From IMG/VR virus record IMGVR_UViG_3300024346_009495, positions 1-35,311 of that record: a DNA stretch of 35,311 nucleotides. One strand, 5' to 3'. Positions 7,065 to 14,631 of this stretch are shown here, one piece after another. The notes below the pieces were generated by a model. The model searched no databases, was not told the DNA's origin, and saw only the letters and a list, made by a program, of their open reading frames with translations. Made by a program: the position numbers and the translations under genes. Numbering within the stretch: the stretch's first letter is position 1; every line of letters starts with the position of its first letter. This DNA comes from a virus.

Positions 7065-7439
7065 CTAGTTTATTTTATTAAAATCTGTTATTCCTAATAG
7101 ATTATTATTACTATCATAAAGAGCAATTCTATACGCTGAGGAAGGAAGAGCTGATGTGTATACATTTAAAAGATTATCGCCAGACTTAACTTCGCTTGTT
7201 GACTTAGAAACTACTCTATTAGAAATATCATATATTTTAATAGTTACAGTCTGTGCTGATTCTGTTTTAACATTCATAGAAACCTCATTCGTAACAAATG
7301 AATTCTGTAATTTAATCCCGAATGAAGAAGTCATTTTAAGATTTGGATCCATTTGCTGAGAAATTGGTTCAGGAAGATCATGCTTAGTACAGCTATTAAG
7401 TACTATTAAGCTAACGATTAGAAAAGATAATTTTTTCAT
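7065..7439 (-). CDS. Small lipoprotein with T9SS-CTD-like fold, paralogue 1
   Basis: A 124 aa protein with a lipoprotein signal (MKKLSFLIVSLIVLNSC; Cys at 17) followed by TKHDLPEP. The C-terminal 70 residues (VTIKIYDISNRVVSKS, ... DNLLNVYTSALPSSAYRIAL) follow the pattern of the Bacteroidota type IX secretion C-terminal beta-sandwich: an I-Y-D-I-x-N strand, a basic turn, and an LPSSxYxIxL strand. True sorting domains occur on large secreted proteins, so here the fold may only be similar. The next gene (7441-7785) encodes a clear paralogue; the two are separated by one base. The acidic, Pro-containing stretch after the Cys might act as a surface-export signal, which is speculative. Confidence 0.6.
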   Translation of the reverse strand: MKKLSFLIVSLIVLNSCTKHDLPEPISQQMDPNLKMTSSFGIKLQNSFVTNEVSMNVKTESAQTVTIKIYDISNRVVSKSTSEVKSGDNLLNVYTSALPSSAYRIALYDSNNNLLGITDFNKIN

Positions 7440-7440
7440 T

Positions 7441-7785
7441 TTATTTTATTATTATTATTGTTTTGTTTACTGTTGATCTATTAGAATCTTCCAGTAAAAG
7501 ATATAAAGAACCTTTGGGTAAAGATTTTGTATAAAGTATTAATTTATTCTGACCGGTTTTTCCTGTGAATTTTTCTCTTGTTATAACCTGATTATTTTCA
7601 GAATTACCAATAGTCAAGGTATATGTTCCTTCGGATTTTAAATCAAACATAATTTCTTGTCCATCATTCACCTCACTCTGTGTAACTGAAAATATATTTA
7701 CACTTGATGATGCTGTCGGCTCCGGTAAATCCATTTTTGTACAGGAAGAAATTATTATCGTTAATATGAGATATAGTTTTTTCAT
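7441..7785 (-). CDS. Small lipoprotein, paralogue 2
   Basis: A 114 aa protein with a lipoprotein signal (MKKLYLILTIIISSC; Cys at 15) followed by TKMDLPEP, almost the same post-Cys sequence as its neighbour. The rest is beta-rich (EGTYTLTIGNSENNQVITRE, LILYTKSLPKGSLYLLLED) and aligns with the neighbour's final domain. It starts in the stop codon of the 767-aa lectin/cohesin gene (TAATG), so translation is probably coupled to it. Likely role: an outer-membrane anchored partner of the exported proteins encoded just upstream. That role is inferred from position only. Confidence 0.6.
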   Translation of the reverse strand: MKKLYLILTIIISSCTKMDLPEPTASSSVNIFSVTQSEVNDGQEIMFDLKSEGTYTLTIGNSENNQVITREKFTGKTGQNKLILYTKSLPKGSLYLLLEDSNRSTVNKTIIIIK

Positions 7786-10088
7786 TAGTTTATTTTAACA
7801 TTTAATTGTTTACCTGCCTTATTGACTGCATCGGTAGTTCCAATCCCCATTAATCCTAAAGTGTTCGTAATTTTTCTGGTGGGTGCGAATGTAATTTTAT
7901 ATTCGGTGGTATTATCTAATGATGTACTACCGTCGCTTATTAACGAACCAACATTCACATAAGTTCCTTTATTAGTTCCATAGTTCATAGGGTTACCTTT
8001 CGTTTTAAAATCAATTTTTTCGAATCTTAATATTGAATTATCATAATTTAATTGAAATTGTGTACCTACTACTTCTTGTTGTAATGGATCTAATGTGATA
8101 TACGCGTATACCTTATCACCAATAATCTCTGTAATAATCGAAGAATTTATTTCGTTTGGAACAGAATTTGTTCTTACAGTCATTGTTCTAATAGAGTTAC
8201 TTGCAACACTACTGACAGTTTGTTGTGCAGAATGAGATAGATTTACGTCGCCCTTCCAGGTTACGTTAACATTATAAGTGTTATTAAGTGTACCAGTATT
8301 TAAACTAAATGGAAATAAACTTCTTGTAAACTTAAATTGGGTTTTCCAGTTTGATTTAGTTATTGCATCATAATCTGTTTTACCGTACAATTTCATTAAA
8401 TAAGTTAATGCAGAATATTCTGTAAGCGATTGAACACCTGTTAAATGCTGAAGAAGTTTGTATGTGTCTGCTTCATTAAATATACCATTGTCATCTACAT
8501 CTGCATTCATAAATTGAATCCCTGACGTAAATTCATTTCCACTTTCGTTTCCAAATAATCCACCGTTTGATAATTCTTTAAAAGCTAAATAAACGTCTGT
8601 TACACTTACAATACTATTATATAATGTGTTTAAATCTGTTTGGTTGGTGTATGATAATTCAATCCCGTGTTGTTTAAATGCACTTGTTTGTTCGAATGAA
8701 ATACTACAGGCAAATGCATAATCAGTATTTGATCCGTTAACATTTCTAATATATTGGTTGAATGACGATGTTCCATCAGTTACCTTCGTTAAAATAGAGG
8801 GTACACTATATTGAGCCCAGCCGTTTGCGTCGTGGGATAAGTAATTAACCGGTCCGTCATATGCATCTAATATCTTAACCTTTGTGACTGTTGTTGGGTC
8901 TACATTTCCGAATTGCCTCATATCAATCAACAACCTGCTAACTCCTGTACCCATCCAAGTAGCATTTGGATTTACATATGACCATTCTGACCCTCCTCCT
9001 GCTATTATCGGTTTATAACCAGTATTTATTTTTGCAGTATCTAAATCATTTGTAATATCAACTTTACCCAAACCGCTTATTGATCTTGGTGAATTTGTTG
9101 TTGTACTCCATAGATTATTTACATACGTGTTTGCTTTTGATGAAAATTTAGTTTCATCCACATTACCACCAAAGTCAAAGTTAAATCTTGCAGTTAGAAC
9201 CTCTCCGTTTGAGTGAGTTACAGAATTTGTATAAAACTCCGTGAATGTTGCATCATCAGGATTAATCCAAGTTCCGTATTCAATTACATAAGCACAACTA
9301 AAATGATTGGGTAAATCGTTCCATTGAGAACCCCCGCCCCATTTGGTTACTGCGTAGTCTTCATCACCACTATTGTTTGGTTCACCGCCTGCCCAGTTAT
9401 TATATTGGCCAGGAATGTTTCCATTTGTTTGTCCGTTATTGATTTTGATTAGAGTTCCTTTTTCGGGACCAGCATCAATTGTCCATCTTGCTTCACTTAC
9501 TTCGTCAGTTAGTGCAAACCAAATATTACCTTGAGGTACATTGTTGAAAATAAAAGCATCTTCATCTGCCGAAGTGATTGTTACCAAATATCCCTTTTGA
9601 CCTTTAAATGTTGTCAATAGAGATGCTGCTCTTGCGGCAGTGTAAGTTGCTCCTGTTGCTATTGGTCTATAAAAGTGTCCATTTACACCATTATAAAAAT
9701 ATCCCGTTGGGTTTACCGTTGCGGCTACTGATAGCGCAACATTACCTTTTACCGAACCTGTATTTACTTTTAGGGATTGTAATGCAGTATTGATATCAGC
9801 CATTGTTCCTGTTACAACCAAACGAGTCTTATTACCGCTTAAAGTAAATCCACTTGCTGCGGTTAGTCCGGTTGTTGTGTTTAATACGAAGGTAGTTCCA
9901 GATGGTGGATTGACTAAACTGATTGAGGTTAATAAGGTCGAAGTTGCACTAAATCCGCTCAATACAAATCCACTTGCATCTTGTGCGGTGGTGGATTGTA
10001 AAAACGATTTAGAGTCAGGAGCAGATACACTCTGTCCGAACCCTAAAAAAGATGCGAATAATAATAAAATTACTAGTAATTTTTTCAT
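7785..10088 (-). CDS. Exported protein with C-type lectin, dockerin-like and cohesin-like domains
   Basis: The 767 aa protein has a Sec signal (1-19, FLGFGQ). Residues 20-130 form a Ser/Thr/Val-rich Ig- or cadherin-like domain. Residues about 136-272 are a C-type lectin domain: WFALTD, then YNNWAGGEPNN, DYAVTKWGGGSQWND and CAYVIEY. A beta-rich region follows (275-495). Residues 529-550 (NADVDDNGIFNEADTYKLLQ) match a dockerin-type calcium loop with D-x-D-x-N-G. The last 110 residues (VYAYITLDPLQQ ... GTQFQLNYDNSILRFEKIDF) resemble a cohesin. Such domains bind sugars or proteins outside the cell. A Sec signal means it leaves the host cytoplasm through the membrane, unlike most phage receptor-binding proteins. 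It shares its C-terminal half with the next gene. Confidence 0.75.
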   Translation of the reverse strand: MKKLLVILLLFASFLGFGQSVSAPDSKSFLQSTTAQDASGFVLSGFSATSTLLTSISLVNPPSGTTFVLNTTTGLTAASGFTLSGNKTRLVVTGTMADINTALQSLKVNTGSVKGNVALSVAATVNPTGYFYNGVNGHFYRPIATGATYTAARAASLLTTFKGQKGYLVTITSADEDAFIFNNVPQGNIWFALTDEVSEARWTIDAGPEKGTLIKINNGQTNGNIPGQYNNWAGGEPNNSGDEDYAVTKWGGGSQWNDLPNHFSCAYVIEYGTWINPDDATFTEFYTNSVTHSNGEVLTARFNFDFGGNVDETKFSSKANTYVNNLWSTTTNSPRSISGLGKVDITNDLDTAKINTGYKPIIAGGGSEWSYVNPNATWMGTGVSRLLIDMRQFGNVDPTTVTKVKILDAYDGPVNYLSHDANGWAQYSVPSILTKVTDGTSSFNQYIRNVNGSNTDYAFACSISFEQTSAFKQHGIELSYTNQTDLNTLYNSIVSVTDVYLAFKELSNGGLFGNESGNEFTSGIQFMNADVDDNGIFNEADTYKLLQHLTGVQSLTEYSALTYLMKLYGKTDYDAITKSNWKTQFKFTRSLFPFSLNTGTLNNTYNVNVTWKGDVNLSHSAQQTVSSVASNSIRTMTVRTNSVPNEINSSIITEIIGDKVYAYITLDPLQQEVVGTQFQLNYDNSILRFEKIDFKTKGNPMNYGTNKGTYVNVGSLISDGSTSLDNTTEYKITFAPTRKITNTLGLMGIGTTDAVNKAGKQLNVKIN

Positions 10089-10089
10089 A

Positions 10090-11766
10090 CTATTCTACAA
10101 CTAAGTTTATTTTATTACCCTTTGCATCAACAGCATCAGATAAAACAAAGTAGAATAAACCTGCTGTGTTTGTTAATACCGTTTTAGGAGTGAATACCAA
10201 CGTGTAAGGTGTTCCGGGTTTAATCCTTGCTGTTTTTAATTGATCAATAGAACCAAATGTTAATCTACCATTATTATGTGTTGAGAAATTTGTTATTGTA
10301 CTACCTGCATCAAATATTACATTATCTAAAGTTAATTTAGATTCATCGTAATTCATAATAACTTGTAAACCTGCTAGATCAGCCTTCGATAAATTTGTAG
10401 TTAATATAACTTTACCACCTTCTAATTTAGAAGATACACTTAAGGTTGCATTCTCTAAAGGAGCTGCAGAATATGCCATTGATGTGGTTGACATTGTTTT
10501 GTATGCAGTAGGAGCGGTTGAAGAACCAGGATTGATTGAATTTGCATAATTTCCAGTGGAAATTCTTGATGCAATTTCTGTCGGAGAAGATGAATGAGAC
10601 CAATCTAAATCTCCACCCCAAGCAAATACCATATCAACTGCCTGATTCGCTGCTGTTACTTTGGTCTTATATGTTGGTGTTCCGTCCAGCCAACTTTGAT
10701 TTAATAGACCATTATACCATTTGAAATTAACTACCCCATTAACAGGAGCAGCATTAGAAGGAATCATAGCACTACTAGAAACGTCTATTCCCATAACACT
10801 AGAAAATAAATAATACGAATCGCTCTCGCTGAATGATGTTTTATTTTTAGTTACTAGACCAACTTTTTTCTCTAATACAGGGTATGTGAAATAAGTAGAT
10901 GCTCCTGCAATGTCTGTTTGGGATACTCCAAGGAATGCTTTATAAGCATCTGAAACTGTTACTATATTATTCATGAAAGTTTTTTGCATTGCTGCATTTA
11001 CAAAAACTGCAAATGAATCACCAACCTTCGTCTGTGTCGTAAATATAGCTTCACCTGATGCATCAAGTGATTTTGTTGCAATAGCTTGAGCTGTCCAATT
11101 AACATCTCCGTTGGTTGTTAGTGGTATTAAAGAGACACTATGTGAAGCTATATCATATCCGGTTGGAAATAGAACTCTTACTTTAAATTGTGACGTATTT
11201 CCAATAACGTTAGATAATGAAGCTAAGCCTGTTGTTGTTGTAATCGGAGAAATATTGGCACCAGCAGCATCAATAGCATATGATAGATCTAATTTATGAA
11301 TATCGTTATAAGCTCCGAGATCCTTAATAACATATTTTTGTGTCGCAATGTCGCCATCGACTGATGCATCTGTTCTTTGAACAGTAAGTTGGCCTGCGTT
11401 CCAATCAGCATTAGCTGCGTATCCCCAAGGAGATGCTAGATATTGTGCATACAAACTTGTAGCAGTAATACTGTTAGCAGTGCTTGCAGTGAATTTGTAG
11501 CCAGTCCAGCCTGTATAATATGTTTGAACAGAAGTTCCTTGAGACCACGCCGTTGAAACATAAGTCAATGCTTTATTATTATATTGGTATCTTAACCAAA
11601 AATAACGGGGTGTTGTAGTTCCTTTAGCGACCGTATACTTTACTGAGATAGTATCTCCAACTTTCAATCCCGTTGTTGGTGTTACAGATTGATTTACTGT
11701 TAATTGTGCAAAGCACGAAGCACCAGCAAAGAACATGAGTGTCGTGAATAGAATTAGTTTTTTCAT
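10090..11766 (-). CDS. Exported cohesin-like protein, paralogue of the lectin protein
   Basis: The start chosen is ATG 11766 (558 aa), which opens a Sec signal (MKKLILFTTLMFFAGASCFAQ) and overlaps the preceding stop as ATGA; the frame extends 11 codons further but without a signal. The N-terminal domain (22-140, GDTISVKYTVAKGTT, RYFWLRYQYNNKALTYVS) is cohesin-like. The C-terminal half parallels the 767-aa neighbour: V-S-D-A-Y-K-A-F, a degenerate dockerin loop (TKNKTSFSESDSYYLFSSVM) that lacks most calcium ligands, the motif WGGDLDWSHS against WKGDVNLSHS, and a final cohesin-like domain (LAGLQVIMNYDESKLTLDNV). One partner with an intact dockerin and one without suggests asymmetric assembly. 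There is a one-base gap to the next gene. Confidence 0.7.
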   Translation of the reverse strand: MKKLILFTTLMFFAGASCFAQLTVNQSVTPTTGLKVGDTISVKYTVAKGTTTPRYFWLRYQYNNKALTYVSTAWSQGTSVQTYYTGWTGYKFTASTANSITATSLYAQYLASPWGYAANADWNAGQLTVQRTDASVDGDIATQKYVIKDLGAYNDIHKLDLSYAIDAAGANISPITTTTGLASLSNVIGNTSQFKVRVLFPTGYDIASHSVSLIPLTTNGDVNWTAQAIATKSLDASGEAIFTTQTKVGDSFAVFVNAAMQKTFMNNIVTVSDAYKAFLGVSQTDIAGASTYFTYPVLEKKVGLVTKNKTSFSESDSYYLFSSVMGIDVSSSAMIPSNAAPVNGVVNFKWYNGLLNQSWLDGTPTYKTKVTAANQAVDMVFAWGGDLDWSHSSSPTEIASRISTGNYANSINPGSSTAPTAYKTMSTTSMAYSAAPLENATLSVSSKLEGGKVILTTNLSKADLAGLQVIMNYDESKLTLDNVIFDAGSTITNFSTHNNGRLTFGSIDQLKTARIKPGTPYTLVFTPKTVLTNTAGLFYFVLSDAVDAKGNKINLVVE

Positions 11767-12269
11767 TGTGTTAATAGTTGTTTTATTGCTGCTCCGCATA
11801 CCTTTTTAATAACAGTAGACACCGATTGCTGATTCATTTTTCCGCCTTCATCGACTATCAATGTAGACGTGGAAATCTCGGAAGATTTTTCCGTTATTAA
11901 ACATTCTTTTATTTTCTTCCCTTTATTATCTAAAAGATATGCTTTTATTTTTAATACTGTTTCAGCATCGCTCTTATGAAATATTGCGACGCTAGATTTC
12001 GTTGTTTCGACATCAAAGAATATGAGATCAATATTGATTTTGTAATCAAATTTAGTCTCATCCTCTACTATGTCAAAGTTTGTTTCCTGAAGATATTCTT
12101 CTAATAGGTTTCTAAAGCCAAATGTTAATGGTCTAGATCCTGCTAAATTGCCGATTTGGATTTTGTTGGTTATTTCACCAATGAGAACAGATTTTCCTTG
12201 ACCAAATGATTGGAAAGCAAAAAAAGATGCTATTAATGTTAGTGAGATTGATTTGAATAACCTTGGCAT
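11763..12269 (-). CDS. Short exported CsgG-like protein
   Basis: A 168 aa protein with a Sec signal (about 1-23, FFAFQSFGQ). The mature part has the order expected of a small CsgG/curli-assembly-like domain: a strand after the signal (KSVLIGEI), a helix with an acidic-aromatic end (FGFRNLLEEYLQETNFDIVE), paired strands (YKINIDLIFFDVE and AETVLKIKAYLLDNKGKKI) and a C-terminal helix (VIKKVCGAAIKQLLTQ). It lacks the long insertions of full CsgG, so the family call is tentative. It is the first gene of the exported module, behind a roughly 210-base leader with a promoter-like element and two hairpins, and its stop overlaps the start of the 558-aa gene. Confidence 0.5.
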   Translation of the reverse strand: MPRLFKSISLTLIASFFAFQSFGQGKSVLIGEITNKIQIGNLAGSRPLTFGFRNLLEEYLQETNFDIVEDETKFDYKINIDLIFFDVETTKSSVAIFHKSDAETVLKIKAYLLDNKGKKIKECLITEKSSEISTSTLIVDEGGKMNQQSVSTVIKKVCGAAIKQLLTQ

Positions 12270-12295
12270 TTTTTTCCTATTTTATTAGGAAAAAA
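12270..12295 (-). promoter_or_regulatory. Perfect hairpin sequestering the translation start
   Basis: A 10-base perfect inverted repeat (TTTTTTCCTA, 6-base loop, TAGGAAAAAA) ends directly at the ATG of 12269. The 3' arm contains AGGA 7 bases before the ATG, the only good Shine-Dalgarno-like sequence near an export-module start, and it would be paired in the folded RNA. This could hold back translation until the stem melts. Confidence 0.45.
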
Positions 12296-12330
12296 TCCAG
12301 CATTCCCTCGAAATAGTGAGGCAAATAAAG

Positions 12331-12373
12331 AGTCTTTCTGTTTGGGGGTCGTGTTTCCCGAATCAGAAAGACT
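12331..12373. repeat. 10-base inverted repeat in the export-module leader
   Basis: AGTCTTTCTG (12331-12340) pairs with CAGAAAGACT (12364-12373) across a 23-base loop that itself has a GGG/CCC core around AACACGACCCCC on the minus strand. No U-tract follows on the minus strand, so it is more likely a structured leader than a terminator. Confidence 0.5.
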
Positions 12374-12387
12374 ATAATAATCTGTGT

Positions 12388-12443
12388 GTAAAAAAGGGTT
12401 TACTTTTTTCACCGAATGAGGATTCTTTCGGGTTTATATATCT
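12388..12443 (-). promoter_or_regulatory. Promoter-like leader element, copy 2
   Basis: Minus strand: GATATATAA (12442-12434), a spacer, AATCCTCATTC (12424-12414), then an AAAAAAG/CTTTTTT hairpin (12409-12390). Same order and spacing as 5474-5525. It lies about 145-170 bases before the ATG at 12269. No gene is visible in 12296-12483. Confidence 0.5.
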
Positions 12444-12483
12444 AACAAACCTTAAAAAATCACAATCGACGAATATTAATAAA

Positions 12484-12897
12484 TTATAGAGAGATTTGAA
12501 ATCTATCTTTCATTTTCTTAAGGGTATCATCAGGAACACCATGTAAATTTTTACCTCCGTGACGATTTTCCACAATAATAGAAAAGACCTTATAATCATA
12601 TTTAGATGCTAAGTCAAAATATGCTTTCATTTCCCACTCCTGTGTAAATGTATTAGAGACCGCTATTTCTGGGTAATACTGTGGATTGCGTTCGTTATCC
12701 TGCATTTTAATCTCTACCTCATTCTGACACCATTCATGAGCTTGTTTTAGTTTTGACGGATCAAAATTGTAATTCCCGTCCTTGTCATAGAAGAATTTGT
12801 CTGCCTCGCAAATAGCATAGTTATTCCATATTAAATTTGCGAACGTTGATTTACCAGATCCTGGTATACCCCTAACTAAAATCAAAATTTTATTCAT
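12484..12897 (-). CDS. P-loop kinase, AAA_33 / N4BP2-like
   Basis: A 137 aa protein with a Walker A motif at residues 10-18 (GIPGSGKST). It is followed by CEADKFFYDKDGNYNFDPSK and a helix containing AHEWCQNEV, a pattern typical of the N4BP2/polynucleotide-kinase-like P-loop family (xADxFF...Y.FDP..L..AH.WC). The later part has a strand (YKVFSIIVENRHGGKNLHGV) with the conserved N-x-H region and then V-P-D-D. The length is close to a minimal member of this family. Members are small kinases or ATPases, and phage forms often act in nucleic-acid end repair. The substrate cannot be read from the sequence. Confidence 0.75.
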   Translation of the reverse strand: MNKILILVRGIPGSGKSTFANLIWNNYAICEADKFFYDKDGNYNFDPSKLKQAHEWCQNEVEIKMQDNERNPQYYPEIAVSNTFTQEWEMKAYFDLASKYDYKVFSIIVENRHGGKNLHGVPDDTLKKMKDRFQISL

Positions 12898-12950
12898 CCC
12901 TTATATTTTAAATATAAAGGTAAACCTATTTGACGTAAAATAAAAATGAT

Positions 12951-13073
12951 TTATCTGCCTTGTCCTCTGTAATTTCTCTCCTTACTGTCGTGTTTGTTAC
13001 GGTTCTTTTTAGCTTTACCGTTTCTTCTCTTACCGAAGGTAACTTTTTGACTGTTTGATGATCCTTTTGCCAT
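12951..13073 (-). CDS. 40-aa very basic protein
   Basis: ATG at 13073 opens 40 codons ending in TAA at 12953-12951. The product starts MAKGSSNSQKVTFGKRRNGK and ends RNYRGQGR; about a third of residues are Lys or Arg. It has no membrane segment. An AATATATAA motif lies 14 bases before the ATG. The composition and the FGKRRNGKAKKNRNKH core suggest RNA or DNA binding; similar small Lys/Arg-rich proteins are common in Bacteroidota phages, but I cannot name a family. The position in a tidy gap between two same-strand genes supports it being real. Confidence 0.6.
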   Translation of the reverse strand: MAKGSSNSQKVTFGKRRNGKAKKNRNKHDSKERNYRGQGR

Positions 13074-13087
13074 GTCGGGGTTTTTCT

Positions 13088-13096
13088 TTATATATT
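13088..13096 (-). promoter_or_regulatory. AATATATAA motif before 13073
   Basis: Fourteen bases before the ATG of the 40-aa basic protein gene. Confidence 0.4.
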
Positions 13097-13112
13097 CCCC
13101 AAATTGATTTTT

Positions 13113-13592
13113 TTAATGCCCAAAAGGTACCACATATATGTCATCCCATTGATCGTTACACATTTCTTCTAGTATTGCTTTAGCTAATAAAAATCTTCTG
13201 TATCGATCTTCTTTTAATTCCTCGTTAATTGCAGACAAAACATGTAATACTGGGATGGCTGGCAATGTATCATCATAGAGATCTTTTTTGGTAATTTCAT
13301 CACCCTCCCAGATCTCGACGTCTGCATAATCCATACCAAGATCAAACAATTGGGATGATTTTGAATCTAGTCCTAAATGAACGCCCCTTACATCATTTAA
13401 GAATCTCCAATCTTTAAATTCTGGCGATATTTCCTTTTGCTTCGCAAATAGGATCAATTTTGACAAAGGACCGTGGCCTATCTTAGAAAGGTCTATTCTA
13501 GCAATTTCTAAAAAAGATTTATTGTTTAATTGACCTATTATTAATTTAATTTCGTATCCCATATCATTTTGTAAATTTTCCAAAGATTTCAT
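13113..13592 (-). CDS. Hypothetical protein
   Basis: A 159 aa soluble protein starting MKSLENLQNDMGYEIKLIIG. It is balanced in charge with an acidic centre (YADVEIWEGDEITKKDLYDD) and a helical C-terminal third (VLSAINEELKEDRYRRFLLA, KAILEEMC) ending in VVPFGH. No catalytic motif, signal or membrane segment is visible. Its stop and the next gene's start are close, and it begins 2 bases after the upstream gene's stop, so it is part of a run with 13595-13816. Confidence 0.6.
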   Translation of the reverse strand: MKSLENLQNDMGYEIKLIIGQLNNKSFLEIARIDLSKIGHGPLSKLILFAKQKEISPEFKDWRFLNDVRGVHLGLDSKSSQLFDLGMDYADVEIWEGDEITKKDLYDDTLPAIPVLHVLSAINEELKEDRYRRFLLAKAILEEMCNDQWDDIYVVPFGH

Positions 13593-13594
13593 AT

Positions 13595-13816
13595 TTAATA
13601 TCTATTATGGTCAGTAAACAAAGGATCTATAGTATGATTTATTTCTTCTGATTTTCTCTTTTCTATATAGGATAAAGCAGCCTTTCCCATATGATCGAAC
13701 GGATCAAAATCATCATTGAACATTTCCTTTTTCATTTCTGGATTCACCCCATTTATCTGATTGAATGAATCTAATTTTTTGGATATTTGTTCTAAATATT
13801 CTTTGCTCGGTAACAT
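13595..13816 (-). CDS. Small charged hypothetical protein
   Basis: A 73 aa hydrophilic protein starting MLPSKEYLEQISKKLDSFNQ with a helical N-terminus, an acidic-Phe centre (MFNDDFDPFDHMGK) and a second helix (ALSYIEKRKSEE). No family recognised. A GATATATAA motif lies 3 bases before the ATG, and the gap to the preceding gene is 15 bases. Confidence 0.55.
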   Translation of the reverse strand: MLPSKEYLEQISKKLDSFNQINGVNPEMKKEMFNDDFDPFDHMGKAALSYIEKRKSEEINHTIDPLFTDHNRY

Positions 13817-13819
13817 ATT

Positions 13820-13828
13820 TTATATATC
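13820..13828 (-). promoter_or_regulatory. GATATATAA motif before 13816
   Basis: Three bases before the ATG, in the 15-base gap after the HExxH gene stop. Confidence 0.4.
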
Positions 13829-13831
13829 AGG

Positions 13832-14521
13832 TCATTTAGATTCATAGTAGTATTTGAAATTCTCCTTGAATAGCGTTGCATATTTTCTTACCTGATCACT
13901 ATCAAAAGAATTGTGAATTCCTGTTGAAAGAAATGCCTGAATCTCATCTCTAATTATTTTCTCGTCGTCTGCATATCCTAGTTTAATTAATCCTTTTTTT
14001 ATTGAAGTGTAAACTCCTTTCTTCATAGAATCCAATATGACATTGCATGCTTTTTTGTATGCTTTGTTTGTGAAATATAATCCATGAGCGATCTCGTGAT
14101 TCATAGTCTGGATGTCTACATCACCAGCACTAATTAAATACCAATCACATATTTTACCATTATTTTTAATTTGAGAATCAATAGCACAGTAAAAGTATAT
14201 TCCGTTCATGATCTCATCATACTCGGTCTCTTTATAGAACTTATCGTTGGCTCTTTCCAGAACATTCGATGGTATATTGTATCCGCTCCAATCGTAAGGA
14301 TAAGTGAACATCTCAGCTCCCCTCTCTTTAGTATATGTCCTCATGAATTCCACTAGGGTGAAGTACTTGTTTCTTATGTTCTTGTATGGTGATTCATAAA
14401 ATTCTTGATACCTACAAAAAAGCATAGCCCTATCATAATCATCGTCTATAGTAGCGCAATAAACCCTAGGAGCTATCTCTTTAACCGCTCCCGAGACTAA
14501 TGAACTTTTTATTTTATGCAT
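13832..14521 (-). CDS. Putative metallopeptidase with HExxH motif
   Basis: The 229 aa protein has no signal peptide and contains H142-E-x-x-H146 in TMNHEIAHGLYFTN, followed 47 residues later by E193 in RDEIQAFLSTG. This arrangement is that of gluzincin-type zinc peptidases, in which a downstream glutamate is the third ligand. The N-terminal 100 residues are rich in aromatics and Arg and show no known motif. A cytoplasmic or virion location is expected. The substrate is unknown; phage HExxH proteins of this type may cut host proteins or act in assembly. The gene opens a leftward run of three genes, and a divergent plus-strand gene starts 110 bases away. Confidence 0.6.
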   Translation of the reverse strand: MHKIKSSLVSGAVKEIAPRVYCATIDDDYDRAMLFCRYQEFYESPYKNIRNKYFTLVEFMRTYTKERGAEMFTYPYDWSGYNIPSNVLERANDKFYKETEYDEIMNGIYFYCAIDSQIKNNGKICDWYLISAGDVDIQTMNHEIAHGLYFTNKAYKKACNVILDSMKKGVYTSIKKGLIKLGYADDEKIIRDEIQAFLSTGIHNSFDSDQVRKYATLFKENFKYYYESK

Positions 14522-14604
14522 AATTTACAGTTTAAAATTCTAGCATCCAAATTTTGAAAATTTCAGAATTTGCGGATTTTACCAAAAAATCCCTATATCT
14601 TTTG

Positions 14605-14613
14605 AATATATAA
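14605..14613 (+). promoter_or_regulatory. AATATATAA motif before 14632
   Basis: The only plus-strand copy of the motif, 18 bases before the ATG. The 110-base divergent gap (14522-14631) otherwise holds an AT-rich tract and no gene. Confidence 0.4.
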
Positions 14614-14631
14614 ATTAAATAACAACAAATT

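Noticed and set aside
7785-10088. Diversity-generating retroelement target, because a C-type lectin domain is present
   Set aside because: No reverse transcriptase and no template repeat matching the lectin region were seen in the window.
10427-10621. 64-codon minus-strand frame
   Set aside because: It lies inside the 558-aa exported protein in another frame, with a Cys/Phe-rich product that has no plausible fold.
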